Positions 52,467 to 61,522 of a stretch of DNA of 64,000 nucleotides are shown in pieces. The translations under genes were made by a program, and so were the position numbers. Where the stretch lies: the NCBI GenBank assembly GCA_016795365.1, contig JAEUHN010000052.1, positions 1 through 64,000 of the forward strand, written 5' to 3'. The notes under the pieces are model-generated. The model saw only the letters and a list, made by a program, of their open reading frames with translations. It was not told the DNA's origin and searched no databases. The number at the start of each line of letters is the position of its first letter. Position 1 is the stretch's first letter. This DNA comes from Verrucomicrobiaceae bacterium. GTDB lineage: Bacteria > Verrucomicrobiota > Verrucomicrobiia > Verrucomicrobiales > Verrucomicrobiaceae.

Positions 52467-55400
52467 TTGCACCTCATGAAATGGGTCTGTTGTCTTTCGC
52501 TCTTGGTGGTTTCCGCGGTCTGCGGCGCTGATGTGTCTCTGTTCGATCAGAAGAATCTCGCAGCCTGGTGCATCGTGCCATTCGACAAGGCGAAGCGTGG
52601 CCCCGAGGAGCGGGCCGCCATGCTGGAGAACCTGGGCTTCACGAAGTTCGTCTATGACTATCGCAAGGAGCACATCCCCACCTTTGATGCGGAACTCGAA
52701 GCATTGAAAAAACATCATGTGGAACTGACCGGCTGGTGGTTTCCCACTCAGCTCAATGATGAGGCAAAGATGACGCTCGAACTGTTCAAGCGCCACGGTG
52801 TGAAGCCCGTGCTCTGGATCAGCGGTGGAGGTGAACGACCGAAGACCAACGATGAACGCGAGGCGAGGCTGGCTGCTGAGGTGGCGCGCGTCAGGCCCAT
52901 CGCCGAGGCGGCAGAGACGCAGGGCCTTAAGGTGGGGCTCTACAACCACGGTGGCTGGTTCGGCGAACCCGAGACTCAGGTGGAGATCATCAAGCGGCTG
53001 GCAATGCCTAACGTGGGAATGGTGTATAACTTGCACCATGGTCACGACCATGTCCGCCGGCTGCGGCAGATCCTGGAGATGATCAAGCCGCATCTCCTGT
53101 GCTTCAATCTGAACGGCATGATGGAGGACGGTGAGAAGCGGGGGATGAAGATCGTGCCGCTCGCTCAGGGCGAGCAGGACATCGAGATCATGAAGATCAT
53201 CGCGGCGAGTGGTTACACGGGACCGATGGGCATTCTCAATCACACCGATGAGGACGCGGAGGCGCGCCTGAGCGACAACTTGGATGGCTTGCGCTGGCTG
53301 GTGAAAACGATCAAAGGCGAGCCTGCAGGGGACAAGCCCAAGCCCCGATCATGGACGAGGCCGCCGGAGAAGCAGACGATGAGCAAGCCTGTGGGACCGA
53401 CAGGCGTGAAGTCGATCAACGACGCCTTTGGCAAAGCCTTGAGCGGCCCATTTCAAGCAGGCGAAAAGGAGGCCTATCGCACCCGACCCTTCACCATCGA
53501 GTGCTGGGCGAAGCTCCATGGCAAGGCGCAATTCAACATCCTCGTCGCTCGCGATGCGAAGTCATCCGCTGATCATTGGGAACTCTACACCCATGCGAAG
53601 TCTGGTGAGCTGGCGCTCTATCAGCCTGGGCGCGGTGGTGACGTGAGATCGAAAACGGATGTGTGCGATGGTCAGTGGCATCACCTCGCTGCCGTGGTCG
53701 AGGAGGCGCGAGTGCGTTTGTTCGTGGATGCGAAGCTGGTGCATGACGCGGTGGTGAAGCCTATGCAGGGCAAGGTGCAGCCTGGTGCGCTCATGATTGG
53801 TGGATTGGTGGAAGGTGGCCTGGGCTGCGATGGTGTGATTGATGAGGTGCGATTGAGCCACGGTGCGCGTGAGATGGGAACGCTGGCGAAAGCACCGATA
53901 AAGAGTGAATCGCAGACGATCGAGATCTGGAACTTTGATGCGCTGGGTGAAGTCGGTGCAGCCAAGCCCGCACCCAAGCCTGCCTCGTTCTTTTATCAGT
54001 TCGATCCGCTGAAGCCCGATCAATGGCCTCATCGCGACCATCCCATCAACCACTACCGGCTTTACGACTTCTACACGAAGCAAGCACTCGCCTTCAGAGG
54101 GCAGTCGCTGCCTCCCTTGCTGATGGCTTATCCGGGGCTGGAGGGCGGGCTCTTCGGCCACTGGGGCGTGGCGGATGACGAGTTCTGGCGCGATGATCGC
54201 TGGGCCAAGGCCGACCGCAGGCCCTTGCAGTGCGGCATCTTGCACACGCCGGGGCGGAAGTTTCCGAAGGCTGTGGTGATGCAGCTCGGCGATCAGGAGG
54301 AGCTGACCACGTTCTTTGATCCTGAGACGCTGTCGTTTCCCATGGCCACGGCAGGTAGCTTTGTTGGCATGGGCAGCACGCGCCATGGCATGATGGACGG
54401 CTTGAAGTTCAATGCGCCCATCACCACGCGCATGGAGCAGCCGAAGTCGTCGGAGCCCTTCGTTTATCATGGTTTCTACCGGCATGGAAAACGCGTGGTC
54501 TTCAGCTACACACGCGGGGGCAAGGAGGTGCTCGATTCGGCCTGGGCAGATCACGCCCAGTTCAAGCGCGAGACGTGTCCGAAGGGTGAAGAACCCCTGA
54601 CATCCATGACCAAGGGTGGACCCGCGCAGTGGCCGGAATGGTTGGAGACGGTTGGCAGTTTGGGGACGGCCAAGCCTTACGCCCTCGACACCCTGACGCT
54701 GCCGAAGCATCCCACGGGTCTGCCTTGGTTTGTCACTGGCTGCGACTTCTTCAGCGATGGCACCGGTGCGATCTGCACGATGACGGGCGATGTGTGGCTC
54801 GTGCGCGGCATTGATGAAGGACTGGGAAAGCTGCGCTGGAAACGCTTTGCCGCCGGGCTCGCGCAACCGCTCGGCATGCGCATCGTGCAGGACCAGATCG
54901 TGGTGCAGGGGCGCGATCAGATCACGCGGCTCGTGGATCTGAATCATGACGACGAGGCTGATTTCTACGAGTGTGTGAACAATGCGCAGATCACATCACC
55001 GAGCGGTCACGACTTCATCACTGGCTGCGAGTTTGACGGCACGTTTTACTACTTCGCGAGCGGCAATCAGGGCGTCTGTCGTGTGAAGCCGGGTGGCGAA
55101 GTGGAAGTGCTGGCCACGGGCTTTCGCAATCCGAACGGGCTTGGGCTGGCTCGCGATGGCACGGTGACGACCACCGTGCAGGAAGGGGATTGGACGCCGA
55201 CCTCGATGATCCATCAAATCAAGCACGGTGGCTTCTATGGTGCGGGTGGTCCCAAGCCGGGCCAGGAGGTGCTGCCACCGATGTGCTATCTGCCGCGTGG
55301 CCTGGACAATTCCAGCGGAGGCCAATGCTTCACCGAGACGACGAAGTGGGGACCGTTAGGTGGTCAGCTCATCCACTTTTCACCTGGTTCGGCGAATCAC

Positions 55401-56420
55401 TTCCTGATCCTTCGACAGACCATCGGCGATGTGACGCAAGGTGCGGCGGTGTGCCTGCCGGGCGACTTCTTGTCCGGTGCACAGCAAGGCCGAATCAATC
55501 CGAAGGACGGGCAGCTTTACGTCACGGGCATGTATGGCTGGGGCTGCTGGGGCACGGAGGATGGATGCTTTCAACGGGTGCGATACACGGGTGGTGCGGC
55601 GCACTTGCCAGTGGCATTCGCCGTTCATGAAAATGGTCTGCTGATTAAGTTCAGCGACAAGCTCGGCAGCGTGGCGGGCGATGTGAGGCAGCACTTCGCG
55701 CAGTGCTGGAACTATCGCTACAGCGCAGCGTATGGTTCGCCCGAGTTCAGCGTGAGTCATCCCGATGTAGAGGGGCATGATTCGCTGGCGATCAAGGCCG
55801 CGCACATCCTCGACGATGGCTCGTCCTTGTTCCTGGAGATCCCGCTGATCTCGCCCTGCCATCAAGTGCATGTGCATGTCTCGACGGTCGATGATCGCTA
55901 CCAAGACCTGTTCATCACCGCCCACAAGCTGGCTCCTGCGTTCACGGCCTTCCCTGGCTACCAGGCAACGCCGAAGCAATACATCGCGGTGGAGCAGTCG
56001 GGTGATGCCATGAAGTCCAAGCCCAATCCCTGGGCCGGTGGTGCAAGGGGACGTGCGCTGAACATCGCTGCGGCATTGGGCCTGAAGTTTGCTCAGGCGG
56101 AGTTGCGAGCCAAGGCTGGCGAACGCTTGTCGCTGACCTTCTCGAATCCCGACGCCGTGCCGCACAACTGGGTGCTCATCGCTCCTGGCAAGCTGGCCGC
56201 CATTGGCGATGCGACGAACAAGATGATCACCGACCCGAATGGCCTGGCCCGTCACTATGTGCCCGAAAGCCCCGACGTGCTGGCCTACACGGACATGACC
56301 AACCCTGGCACCCAGTTCACCATTCATTTCGATGCTCCGAAGTCGCCCGGACGCTATCCTTACCTCTGCACCTTTCCTGGTCACTGGGTGGTGATGAATG
56401 GAGTGCTGGTGGTGGAGTGA
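52467..56420 (+). CDS. Giant exported multidomain protein with azurin-like C-terminus
   Basis: 1317 residues with a signal peptide (1-20). Domains in order: a xylose-isomerase-like TIM barrel (about 25-295, NLGFTKFVYDYR and GLYNHGGWFG); a LamG/concanavalin-like domain (about 340-470, TIECWAKL, WHHLAAVV, GVIDEVRLS); a region with DUF6797-like look (about 510-680); a glucose/sorbosone-dehydrogenase-like propeller (about 690-1080, GMRIVQDQIVVQGRDQITRL); and a cupredoxin domain. The last domain has the azurin ligand set: His1233 (PHNW), Cys1301, His1306 and Met1310 (CTFPGHWVVM), spaced C-x4-H-x3-M as in azurin. The gene stands alone between lysA and the kinase-like gene. A redox role on a saccharide or sugar alcohol is inference. 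Confidence 0.85.
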   Translation: MHLMKWVCCLSLLVVSAVCGADVSLFDQKNLAAWCIVPFDKAKRGPEERAAMLENLGFTKFVYDYRKEHIPTFDAELEALKKHHVELTGWWFPTQLNDEAKMTLELFKRHGVKPVLWISGGGERPKTNDEREARLAAEVARVRPIAEAAETQGLKVGLYNHGGWFGEPETQVEIIKRLAMPNVGMVYNLHHGHDHVRRLRQILEMIKPHLLCFNLNGMMEDGEKRGMKIVPLAQGEQDIEIMKIIAASGYTGPMGILNHTDEDAEARLSDNLDGLRWLVKTIKGEPAGDKPKPRSWTRPPEKQTMSKPVGPTGVKSINDAFGKALSGPFQAGEKEAYRTRPFTIECWAKLHGKAQFNILVARDAKSSADHWELYTHAKSGELALYQPGRGGDVRSKTDVCDGQWHHLAAVVEEARVRLFVDAKLVHDAVVKPMQGKVQPGALMIGGLVEGGLGCDGVIDEVRLSHGAREMGTLAKAPIKSESQTIEIWNFDALGEVGAAKPAPKPASFFYQFDPLKPDQWPHRDHPINHYRLYDFYTKQALAFRGQSLPPLLMAYPGLEGGLFGHWGVADDEFWRDDRWAKADRRPLQCGILHTPGRKFPKAVVMQLGDQEELTTFFDPETLSFPMATAGSFVGMGSTRHGMMDGLKFNAPITTRMEQPKSSEPFVYHGFYRHGKRVVFSYTRGGKEVLDSAWADHAQFKRETCPKGEEPLTSMTKGGPAQWPEWLETVGSLGTAKPYALDTLTLPKHPTGLPWFVTGCDFFSDGTGAICTMTGDVWLVRGIDEGLGKLRWKRFAAGLAQPLGMRIVQDQIVVQGRDQITRLVDLNHDDEADFYECVNNAQITSPSGHDFITGCEFDGTFYYFASGNQGVCRVKPGGEVEVLATGFRNPNGLGLARDGTVTTTVQEGDWTPTSMIHQIKHGGFYGAGGPKPGQEVLPPMCYLPRGLDNSSGGQCFTETTKWGPLGGQLIHFSPGSANHFLILRQTIGDVTQGAAVCLPGDFLSGAQQGRINPKDGQLYVTGMYGWGCWGTEDGCFQRVRYTGGAAHLPVAFAVHENGLLIKFSDKLGSVAGDVRQHFAQCWNYRYSAAYGSPEFSVSHPDVEGHDSLAIKAAHILDDGSSLFLEIPLISPCHQVHVHVSTVDDRYQDLFITAHKLAPAFTAFPGYQATPKQYIAVEQSGDAMKSKPNPWAGGARGRALNIAAALGLKFAQAELRAKAGERLSLTFSNPDAVPHNWVLIAPGKLAAIGDATNKMITDPNGLARHYVPESPDVLAYTDMTNPGTQFTIHFDAPKSPGRYPYLCTFPGHWVVMNGVLVVE

Positions 56421-56582
56421 AGTCAGCGCGGGCACGTTTGAACACTGAGGGAGTTTTTGGCTTTTGGATTGAATGGTTCGTCTGACTACGGCAGTTTTGC
56501 CGCCGCTTCTTCGCCGCTGCCATGCCTGTGATGGCTGTCGGCCCATCCTCGTCATCGAGAACCCTTTGCCAACGTATCACGC

Positions 56583-59159
56583 ATGAGTTTGCCCCAAATC
56601 GCAGGCCACGAACTGCAAGACTTGATCGGCGGAGGGAGCGTGGGTGCGGTTTACCGGGCCACCGGATCAGGGGGCGGGGCGCTGGCGGTGAAGGTCTTCA
56701 GTTCGATGTCCATCAATCGCAAAGGCCTGGCCTCGACGCTGCATGGGCTGCAAAAGATGCCGGTGCATCGCGGACTGCTGCCGGTGCTGGGTTTTGACTT
56801 GGATCGCAGTCCCTACTATGTCATCACGCCGCTCATCGGGGTGGCAACCAAGGATGCACAGGGGCGGAGGTTCTGGCAGTGCCCCACGCTGGAGGCCATG
56901 TGCGGACGTGTGCCGCCGGACACGGCCTGGCGCTACATTTACGAGATCGCGGATGCCCTCGCTGCAGCGCACAAGCATGGTGTGGCGCACGGGAATCTGA
57001 AGTGCAGCAATGTGCTGGTGACCGACGATGAGGATGGGGCGACGCGGCTGGCGGACTTCGGTCAGGGATACGTGGGTGGTGTGCACCACATGGAATTGCG
57101 CGATCACTTTATGTATCTCGCTCCCGAGCAGGCGGTGCAGCCCGATGGCTTTTTTGCGGGCATGGGTGCGTCGTGGGATGTGTATAGTTTTGGTGTGGTG
57201 GCGTATCGTTTGCTCACCGGTCAGTTCCCTCGCGGAGAGCAGGCATGGGCTCAGGAGTCTGCCACGCGTCAGCAAAAGATGGCGCAGGGGCTGAATTACG
57301 AGATCAACAGTCTCGCTCTGCTGCGTGCGATCCAGGCGCAGCCGACCATCACATGGCCCAATGCCGCCGGCACTCCGTGGGACGAGCGGCGGAGGCAGAT
57401 TGTGGTGCGCGCTCTCGATTTCGATCCTGAGGTGCGATGGCGCGACATGCGTGAGATTGCGCATGAGTTCGAAACGCTGGAGGCGGACTTCATTCTCGCG
57501 GAGTCGCGTGCTGAGACGGAGTTTGAGAAGAAGCGGCAGGCAGGCAAGATCGCGCGTCTGCACTTGCTGTGGATGAGCCTCGCCGGAGCGCTCGGTGCAG
57601 CCGGAGTGTATGGGGTGACGACGCAGTTGCGCCTCAACAACGCCCAGGAAACCATCGTCAACAATGAGGCGGCGGCGAAGAGGGAGATCGACACTCGTGA
57701 TGGCAAGATCGGCACGCTGACCAAGGACCTGAGCGATGCGCGTGCAGCGCGTGAGGTGAGCGATCTGAACCTGCAGCGTGCGCAGGGCATGGTGGATCAG
57801 CTTGCGACGCAGCTGCTGCAACTGCCCACGGGCAACAACCTGGAAGTCGCCTTCTCGAAGCAGCAACTCAGCGACACGGCTGGTTTCCTTCAAGCGGGTC
57901 TCCCTGATCTCGAAAAACAGCAGGCTCTCGCTCCCGAGCGTGCGCGGGCCTATGGCAACCTGGGCATGATCGCGCTGAAGCAGCGCAACTCGGTCGAGGC
58001 GGTCAAGTATCTGGACAAGGCGCGCAACGAACTGCACGCCTTGATCGCGCGCGAGCCCAACAGCAAGCATCTCAACCTTTACCAGCAGTGGCTTGGTCGG
58101 TTCAGCATGCTGCTGGCCAAAGTTCGCGCGTCCCGTGGCGATGGGGAGACGGCTCTGTCGCTGTTGAAGGAGGCCACGTCGAATCTGGATCCTGGCTTGA
58201 AGTCGAACCCACGGGATCGCAATGCTCGCTTCGAGGCAGCGCAGGCATGGTTCGATTACGGCTCACGGTGCCGTGCCGAAGGCGACGTGAAGGAAAGTGA
58301 CGCCGCCTTGCAAAAGGTGACGGCGGCCCTGGATGAGCAGGCGATTGGAGGTCCCTTGCTCCCGGAGGAGCAGTTCCTGCTGGCTCGTGGTGATCTCGAA
58401 CGCGGTTTGGCGCTCAAGGATGGCAACAAGCTCGAGGAGGCCGCAGCCACGCTCCTGAGCGGTGTCGAGAAGATGGCCTCACTCGTCGCTGGCAGCGCGC
58501 CTCGCAATCAGGATCAGGCGATCATCTTGGCGGAAGGTTACACGGAGCTCGCGGACATCCTCGGTCGGCACTTCAGCTCCAAAGAAGCTACTGAAGCCCA
58601 CTTTGAAGCGATCAAGGTGCTGCTCGAACTGGTGCGCCTGGAACCCGATTGGAAGGAAGCCAAATACCTTCTGGCGCGCAATTACGCTGCGGTCGCCAAA
58701 CTGGATCGCAACGTGGGCAATGGTGCCGAAGCGATGCGCAAGATGAATGATGCGCTCCAGGCGGTGAACGAGGTAGTGGCCGATGACACGGAGAACCGCC
58801 AGTATCTGTTCCAGCAGGCCAAGCTGCGCGGTGAGCTGGCCGAAATGATGGGTGACGGAGGCGAGCCAAAGAAAGCGCTGCCTGTGATCTCACAAGCGCT
58901 CGAGAATTTGCAAAACCTCCTCCAACAACTGCCGAACGACAAACTGACTTCCGTCCGTCGTGAATGGGAAGTCCAGCTCGCCATCATGCATGGCGTCAAG
59001 GGACAGATCTGTGAGGCAGCCAAGCAGAAAGAAGATGCTCGAAAGAGCTTCAACCTCGCGCAGAAGCAATGGGAGCGGCTCATCGCGCTTGGAGACAGTG
59101 GTGAGGTTGTTCAGAACGGACTTACTTGGGTGAAGAACCGGCTTCAAAAGCTGAAGTAG
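56583..59159 (+). CDS. Ser/Thr kinase-like protein with TPR domain, catalytic Asp missing
   Basis: 858 residues. The kinase domain (about 5-300) has a glycine loop (IGGGSVGAVYRA), the lysine of ALAVKVF (Lys37), and DFG at 158-160. The catalytic loop reads AHGNLKCSN: the HRD Asp is Asn138 and the Arg is Gly, so it is probably a pseudokinase or of very low activity. A transmembrane helix follows near 325-345 (LLWMSLAGALGAAGVYG). The C-terminal 480 residues are TPR-type helices in the periplasm. It may be a scaffold or receptor. It starts 162 bases after the cupredoxin fusion and ends at the bidirectional terminator. Confidence 0.82.
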   Translation: MSLPQIAGHELQDLIGGGSVGAVYRATGSGGGALAVKVFSSMSINRKGLASTLHGLQKMPVHRGLLPVLGFDLDRSPYYVITPLIGVATKDAQGRRFWQCPTLEAMCGRVPPDTAWRYIYEIADALAAAHKHGVAHGNLKCSNVLVTDDEDGATRLADFGQGYVGGVHHMELRDHFMYLAPEQAVQPDGFFAGMGASWDVYSFGVVAYRLLTGQFPRGEQAWAQESATRQQKMAQGLNYEINSLALLRAIQAQPTITWPNAAGTPWDERRRQIVVRALDFDPEVRWRDMREIAHEFETLEADFILAESRAETEFEKKRQAGKIARLHLLWMSLAGALGAAGVYGVTTQLRLNNAQETIVNNEAAAKREIDTRDGKIGTLTKDLSDARAAREVSDLNLQRAQGMVDQLATQLLQLPTGNNLEVAFSKQQLSDTAGFLQAGLPDLEKQQALAPERARAYGNLGMIALKQRNSVEAVKYLDKARNELHALIAREPNSKHLNLYQQWLGRFSMLLAKVRASRGDGETALSLLKEATSNLDPGLKSNPRDRNARFEAAQAWFDYGSRCRAEGDVKESDAALQKVTAALDEQAIGGPLLPEEQFLLARGDLERGLALKDGNKLEEAAATLLSGVEKMASLVAGSAPRNQDQAIILAEGYTELADILGRHFSSKEATEAHFEAIKVLLELVRLEPDWKEAKYLLARNYAAVAKLDRNVGNGAEAMRKMNDALQAVNEVVADDTENRQYLFQQAKLRGELAEMMGDGGEPKKALPVISQALENLQNLLQQLPNDKLTSVRREWEVQLAIMHGVKGQICEAAKQKEDARKSFNLAQKQWERLIALGDSGEVVQNGLTWVKNRLQKLK

Positions 59160-59205
59160 TTCTGATGCTAGAAGCAACAAAACGCAGCTGAGCCTGACAA
59201 TAGAA

Positions 59206-59239
59206 ATCCCGCTCTCCGGAGTGCGAAGAGCGGGATCTT
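59206..59239. terminator. Hairpin terminator between convergent genes
   Basis: AATCCCGCTCT pairs with AGAGCGGGAT across a GC-rich 11-base loop, followed by CTT. It lies 47 bases after the kinase-like stop and 34 bases beyond the secretin stop. Confidence 0.75.
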
Positions 59240-59272
59240 AACAAAAGAGTGTTTGATGTAGAAGTCAGGTCT

Positions 59273-61297
59273 TCAGTAGTAGTCCTTCTTCAGCATCTTG
59301 CGCTTCATGGAGCCGACGCGCTCATGCAGCCCTGCAATGTCGATCGTCGCCTGGGTGAGGATGTCAGCCTTGTCAGGATACTGGGGAGTCATGGCTTCCA
59401 CTTGTGCCTCCAGTTGGTTGATCGCGATTTTCATCTCTGTCAGCTTCTTGGAGTCCTCTTCGGTCGCGCGGTTCTCTTCGATGGTGCTGTTAATCACTTC
59501 GCACTGGCGGGCAAGGTAAGCGACAGAGCCCGGCACCGCGTCTGGTCCGCCAGCAAGCCTGCCGGTCTGATCGACCTGGGGCTTCTGTGGCATGAGGTGA
59601 GCAGGACGCTGGGGCACCACGGACTCGGGCTCGGCTGGCAGACCACCGCCTTTCGGGTCGATGAGCCGTGGCGTGATGAAGAGCATCAGGTTCTTGTGGT
59701 TCTTTTCGCGGCTCTTGCTTTTGAAAGCATAGCCGAGGATCGGAATACGTCCGAGAAGAGGAACGCCGCTGTCGGTCGTTTTTTCTTTTGCCTCATCCAG
59801 GCCGCCGATGGCTACAGTGTATCCGTCGTTCACCTCGACTGGCGCATTATAGACACGGGAGGTGGCGACGGGGTATTGATTGCCGGAGATCAGCTGACTG
59901 CCAATGATCGAGGAGACGGTGACCTTGATGTTCAGAAGCACGCGATCATTTTCCATCTTCTTGGGAAGAATGTTCAGCACGGTGCCGATCGGCAGGTAGG
60001 TGATGCTTTGCGAGGTGGCGGCACCACCGCCGCTTGAGATGGCCGAGGACCCATCGAGCACGGGTTGATTGACCACGCTGCGGATGACAACTTCACGGTT
60101 GTTGAGCGTCACCATGCGTGGGTAGGAAACCGTCTTGGTGTCCTGATCGTTGAGCATCGCGCGAAGCTTGAAGCTAAGATCTTGTGATGTGAGCACTGCG
60201 CCCATGGGCCAGAAGGTGCTGGAAGCGATGTCGTTCAGATTGCTCATCGTAAACAACTGCGCGACGTCGCCACGCAGACCACCGGACTGATTGGGAATCT
60301 GGTCGTATTCGATGTTCCAACGCTTGTTAGTGTCGTCGTAGCTCGTGCGGGTGGTTTGACGGAAGGTGCCGTTTTGCCCCAGTGTGCCGCTCCAGTCGAT
60401 GCCCAGTTCCTTCGAAGGATCGTGGCTGGACTCGATGAACTTCACTTCGATGGCGATGAGCGGTTGCTGCTTGTCGGCTGCCGCGAGGTAACCTTCCACC
60501 CAGAGGTGCTGCAGGCGTGTCGCAACGACGTAGAGCGTGTTGGAATCAGATTTCCAGATGACTTTGGGCTGATGCGCCTGGGAGAGTTGATTGGAGTTGT
60601 TCAGACCTCCTGCGGCACCTGCACCTTGACCGCTGGCACCTGCCTGAGCTGCGGCGAATCCACCCGCCGATGCCCCACCTGTGGCACCGTCTTCTGCCTC
60701 CGGTGGCAGGTCGAGGATTGAACGGATGTCATTGATCAATTCGCTGCGCTTTACCTTAAAGGTTTCTTTGGCTCCCTGGAGGTCGACCGAGGCCGACTGG
60801 ATGGTGCCAGCCCCCGAACCGCCACCGCCCCCGGTTCCCTCGGTGATGTTCTCGACACGCTCCATGGCATTGTAGCGAATGGAGTAGCTGCGGCCTTCCA
60901 GTTCGCGATCATCGGCTGGGCGGATATACCACATGCCGTTGTCTTCAGGGATCAATGAGAGGCCGTTGGCTTTGCACAAGGTCTCCAGCACACTAAATGG
61001 ACTGGCGTTGATAGAGAAAGTGATCACACGTCCCGCTTCCGGGCTGTCTTCGGGCAGCGAGATGAAGGACAACTTTGCATCCGTCGCAAGGAACCGAAGC
61101 ACGTCTGCCAAGTTAGATTTGGAGAAATCATACTGCTGTGCGGGAGCGTTACGAAGCTCCTGAGCCTTGGCTTCATACCGAGGAGGAAGCTGCCGGAATG
61201 ACTGCCCGATCGTCCCGTCGGACTGAGCATGTAGTCCGACCGAGCCCGCGGCCAACAGGCAGGCGGAGAGGTAGAGGGAGGTGAGTTTGATCTTCAT
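59273..61297 (-). CDS. Secretin (GspD/PilQ-family) outer-membrane channel
   Basis: 674 residues with a signal peptide (1-24, LHAQ). N-terminal ring-forming domains (about 50-250, NLADVLRFLATDAKLSFISLP and a Gly-rich linker) are followed by the secretin core (about 280-560), with the signature VPLLGRIPILGYAFKSKS near 530. A coiled/charged tail follows (about 570-674). It forms the outer-membrane ring of a type II secretion or type IV pilus machine. The pilin-like gene and a PilT/GspE ATPase lie divergently next to it; no GspC/PilP-like gene is seen. Confidence 0.93.
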   Translation of the reverse strand: MKIKLTSLYLSACLLAAGSVGLHAQSDGTIGQSFRQLPPRYEAKAQELRNAPAQQYDFSKSNLADVLRFLATDAKLSFISLPEDSPEAGRVITFSINASPFSVLETLCKANGLSLIPEDNGMWYIRPADDRELEGRSYSIRYNAMERVENITEGTGGGGGSGAGTIQSASVDLQGAKETFKVKRSELINDIRSILDLPPEAEDGATGGASAGGFAAAQAGASGQGAGAAGGLNNSNQLSQAHQPKVIWKSDSNTLYVVATRLQHLWVEGYLAAADKQQPLIAIEVKFIESSHDPSKELGIDWSGTLGQNGTFRQTTRTSYDDTNKRWNIEYDQIPNQSGGLRGDVAQLFTMSNLNDIASSTFWPMGAVLTSQDLSFKLRAMLNDQDTKTVSYPRMVTLNNREVVIRSVVNQPVLDGSSAISSGGGAATSQSITYLPIGTVLNILPKKMENDRVLLNIKVTVSSIIGSQLISGNQYPVATSRVYNAPVEVNDGYTVAIGGLDEAKEKTTDSGVPLLGRIPILGYAFKSKSREKNHKNLMLFITPRLIDPKGGGLPAEPESVVPQRPAHLMPQKPQVDQTGRLAGGPDAVPGSVAYLARQCEVINSTIEENRATEEDSKKLTEMKIAINQLEAQVEAMTPQYPDKADILTQATIDIAGLHERVGSMKRKMLKKDYY

Positions 61298-61516
61298 GGG
61301 GATGAAATAGGTAGGAGCAGTAGTTTCTATATTTTATGAAAAATATAATTAACTACAACTATTTTTATCGCTTTGCTGAACTTTTTCGTGCCTGAGGTGG
61401 TTAGGCGGCCTGAAAAGTTATCAAAATCAGCAAATTATTATGTTTTCCATATTTACAATCCAGCATTGGGTGGAATAATATGGCCTCACCATAATTATAC
61501 ATTCTGCTAAATTAAT
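61298..61516. promoter_or_regulatory. AT-rich divergent promoter region
   Basis: About 220 bases, markedly AT-rich for this genome, with runs such as TATATTTTATGAAAAATATAATTAACTA and AAATTATTATGTTTTCCATATTTACAA. It should contain the promoters of both the secretin and the pilin-like gene; no specific operator is assigned. There is no RNA gene or ORF. Confidence 0.5.
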
Positions 61517-61522
61517 TTGGCC

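Noticed and set aside
53562-54947. Minus-strand open frame opposite the giant fusion gene
   Set aside because: No motif, Arg/His-rich, antisense to a protein with clear domains.
56667-58070. Minus-strand open frame opposite the kinase-like gene
   Set aside because: Antisense shadow; no start context or similarity.
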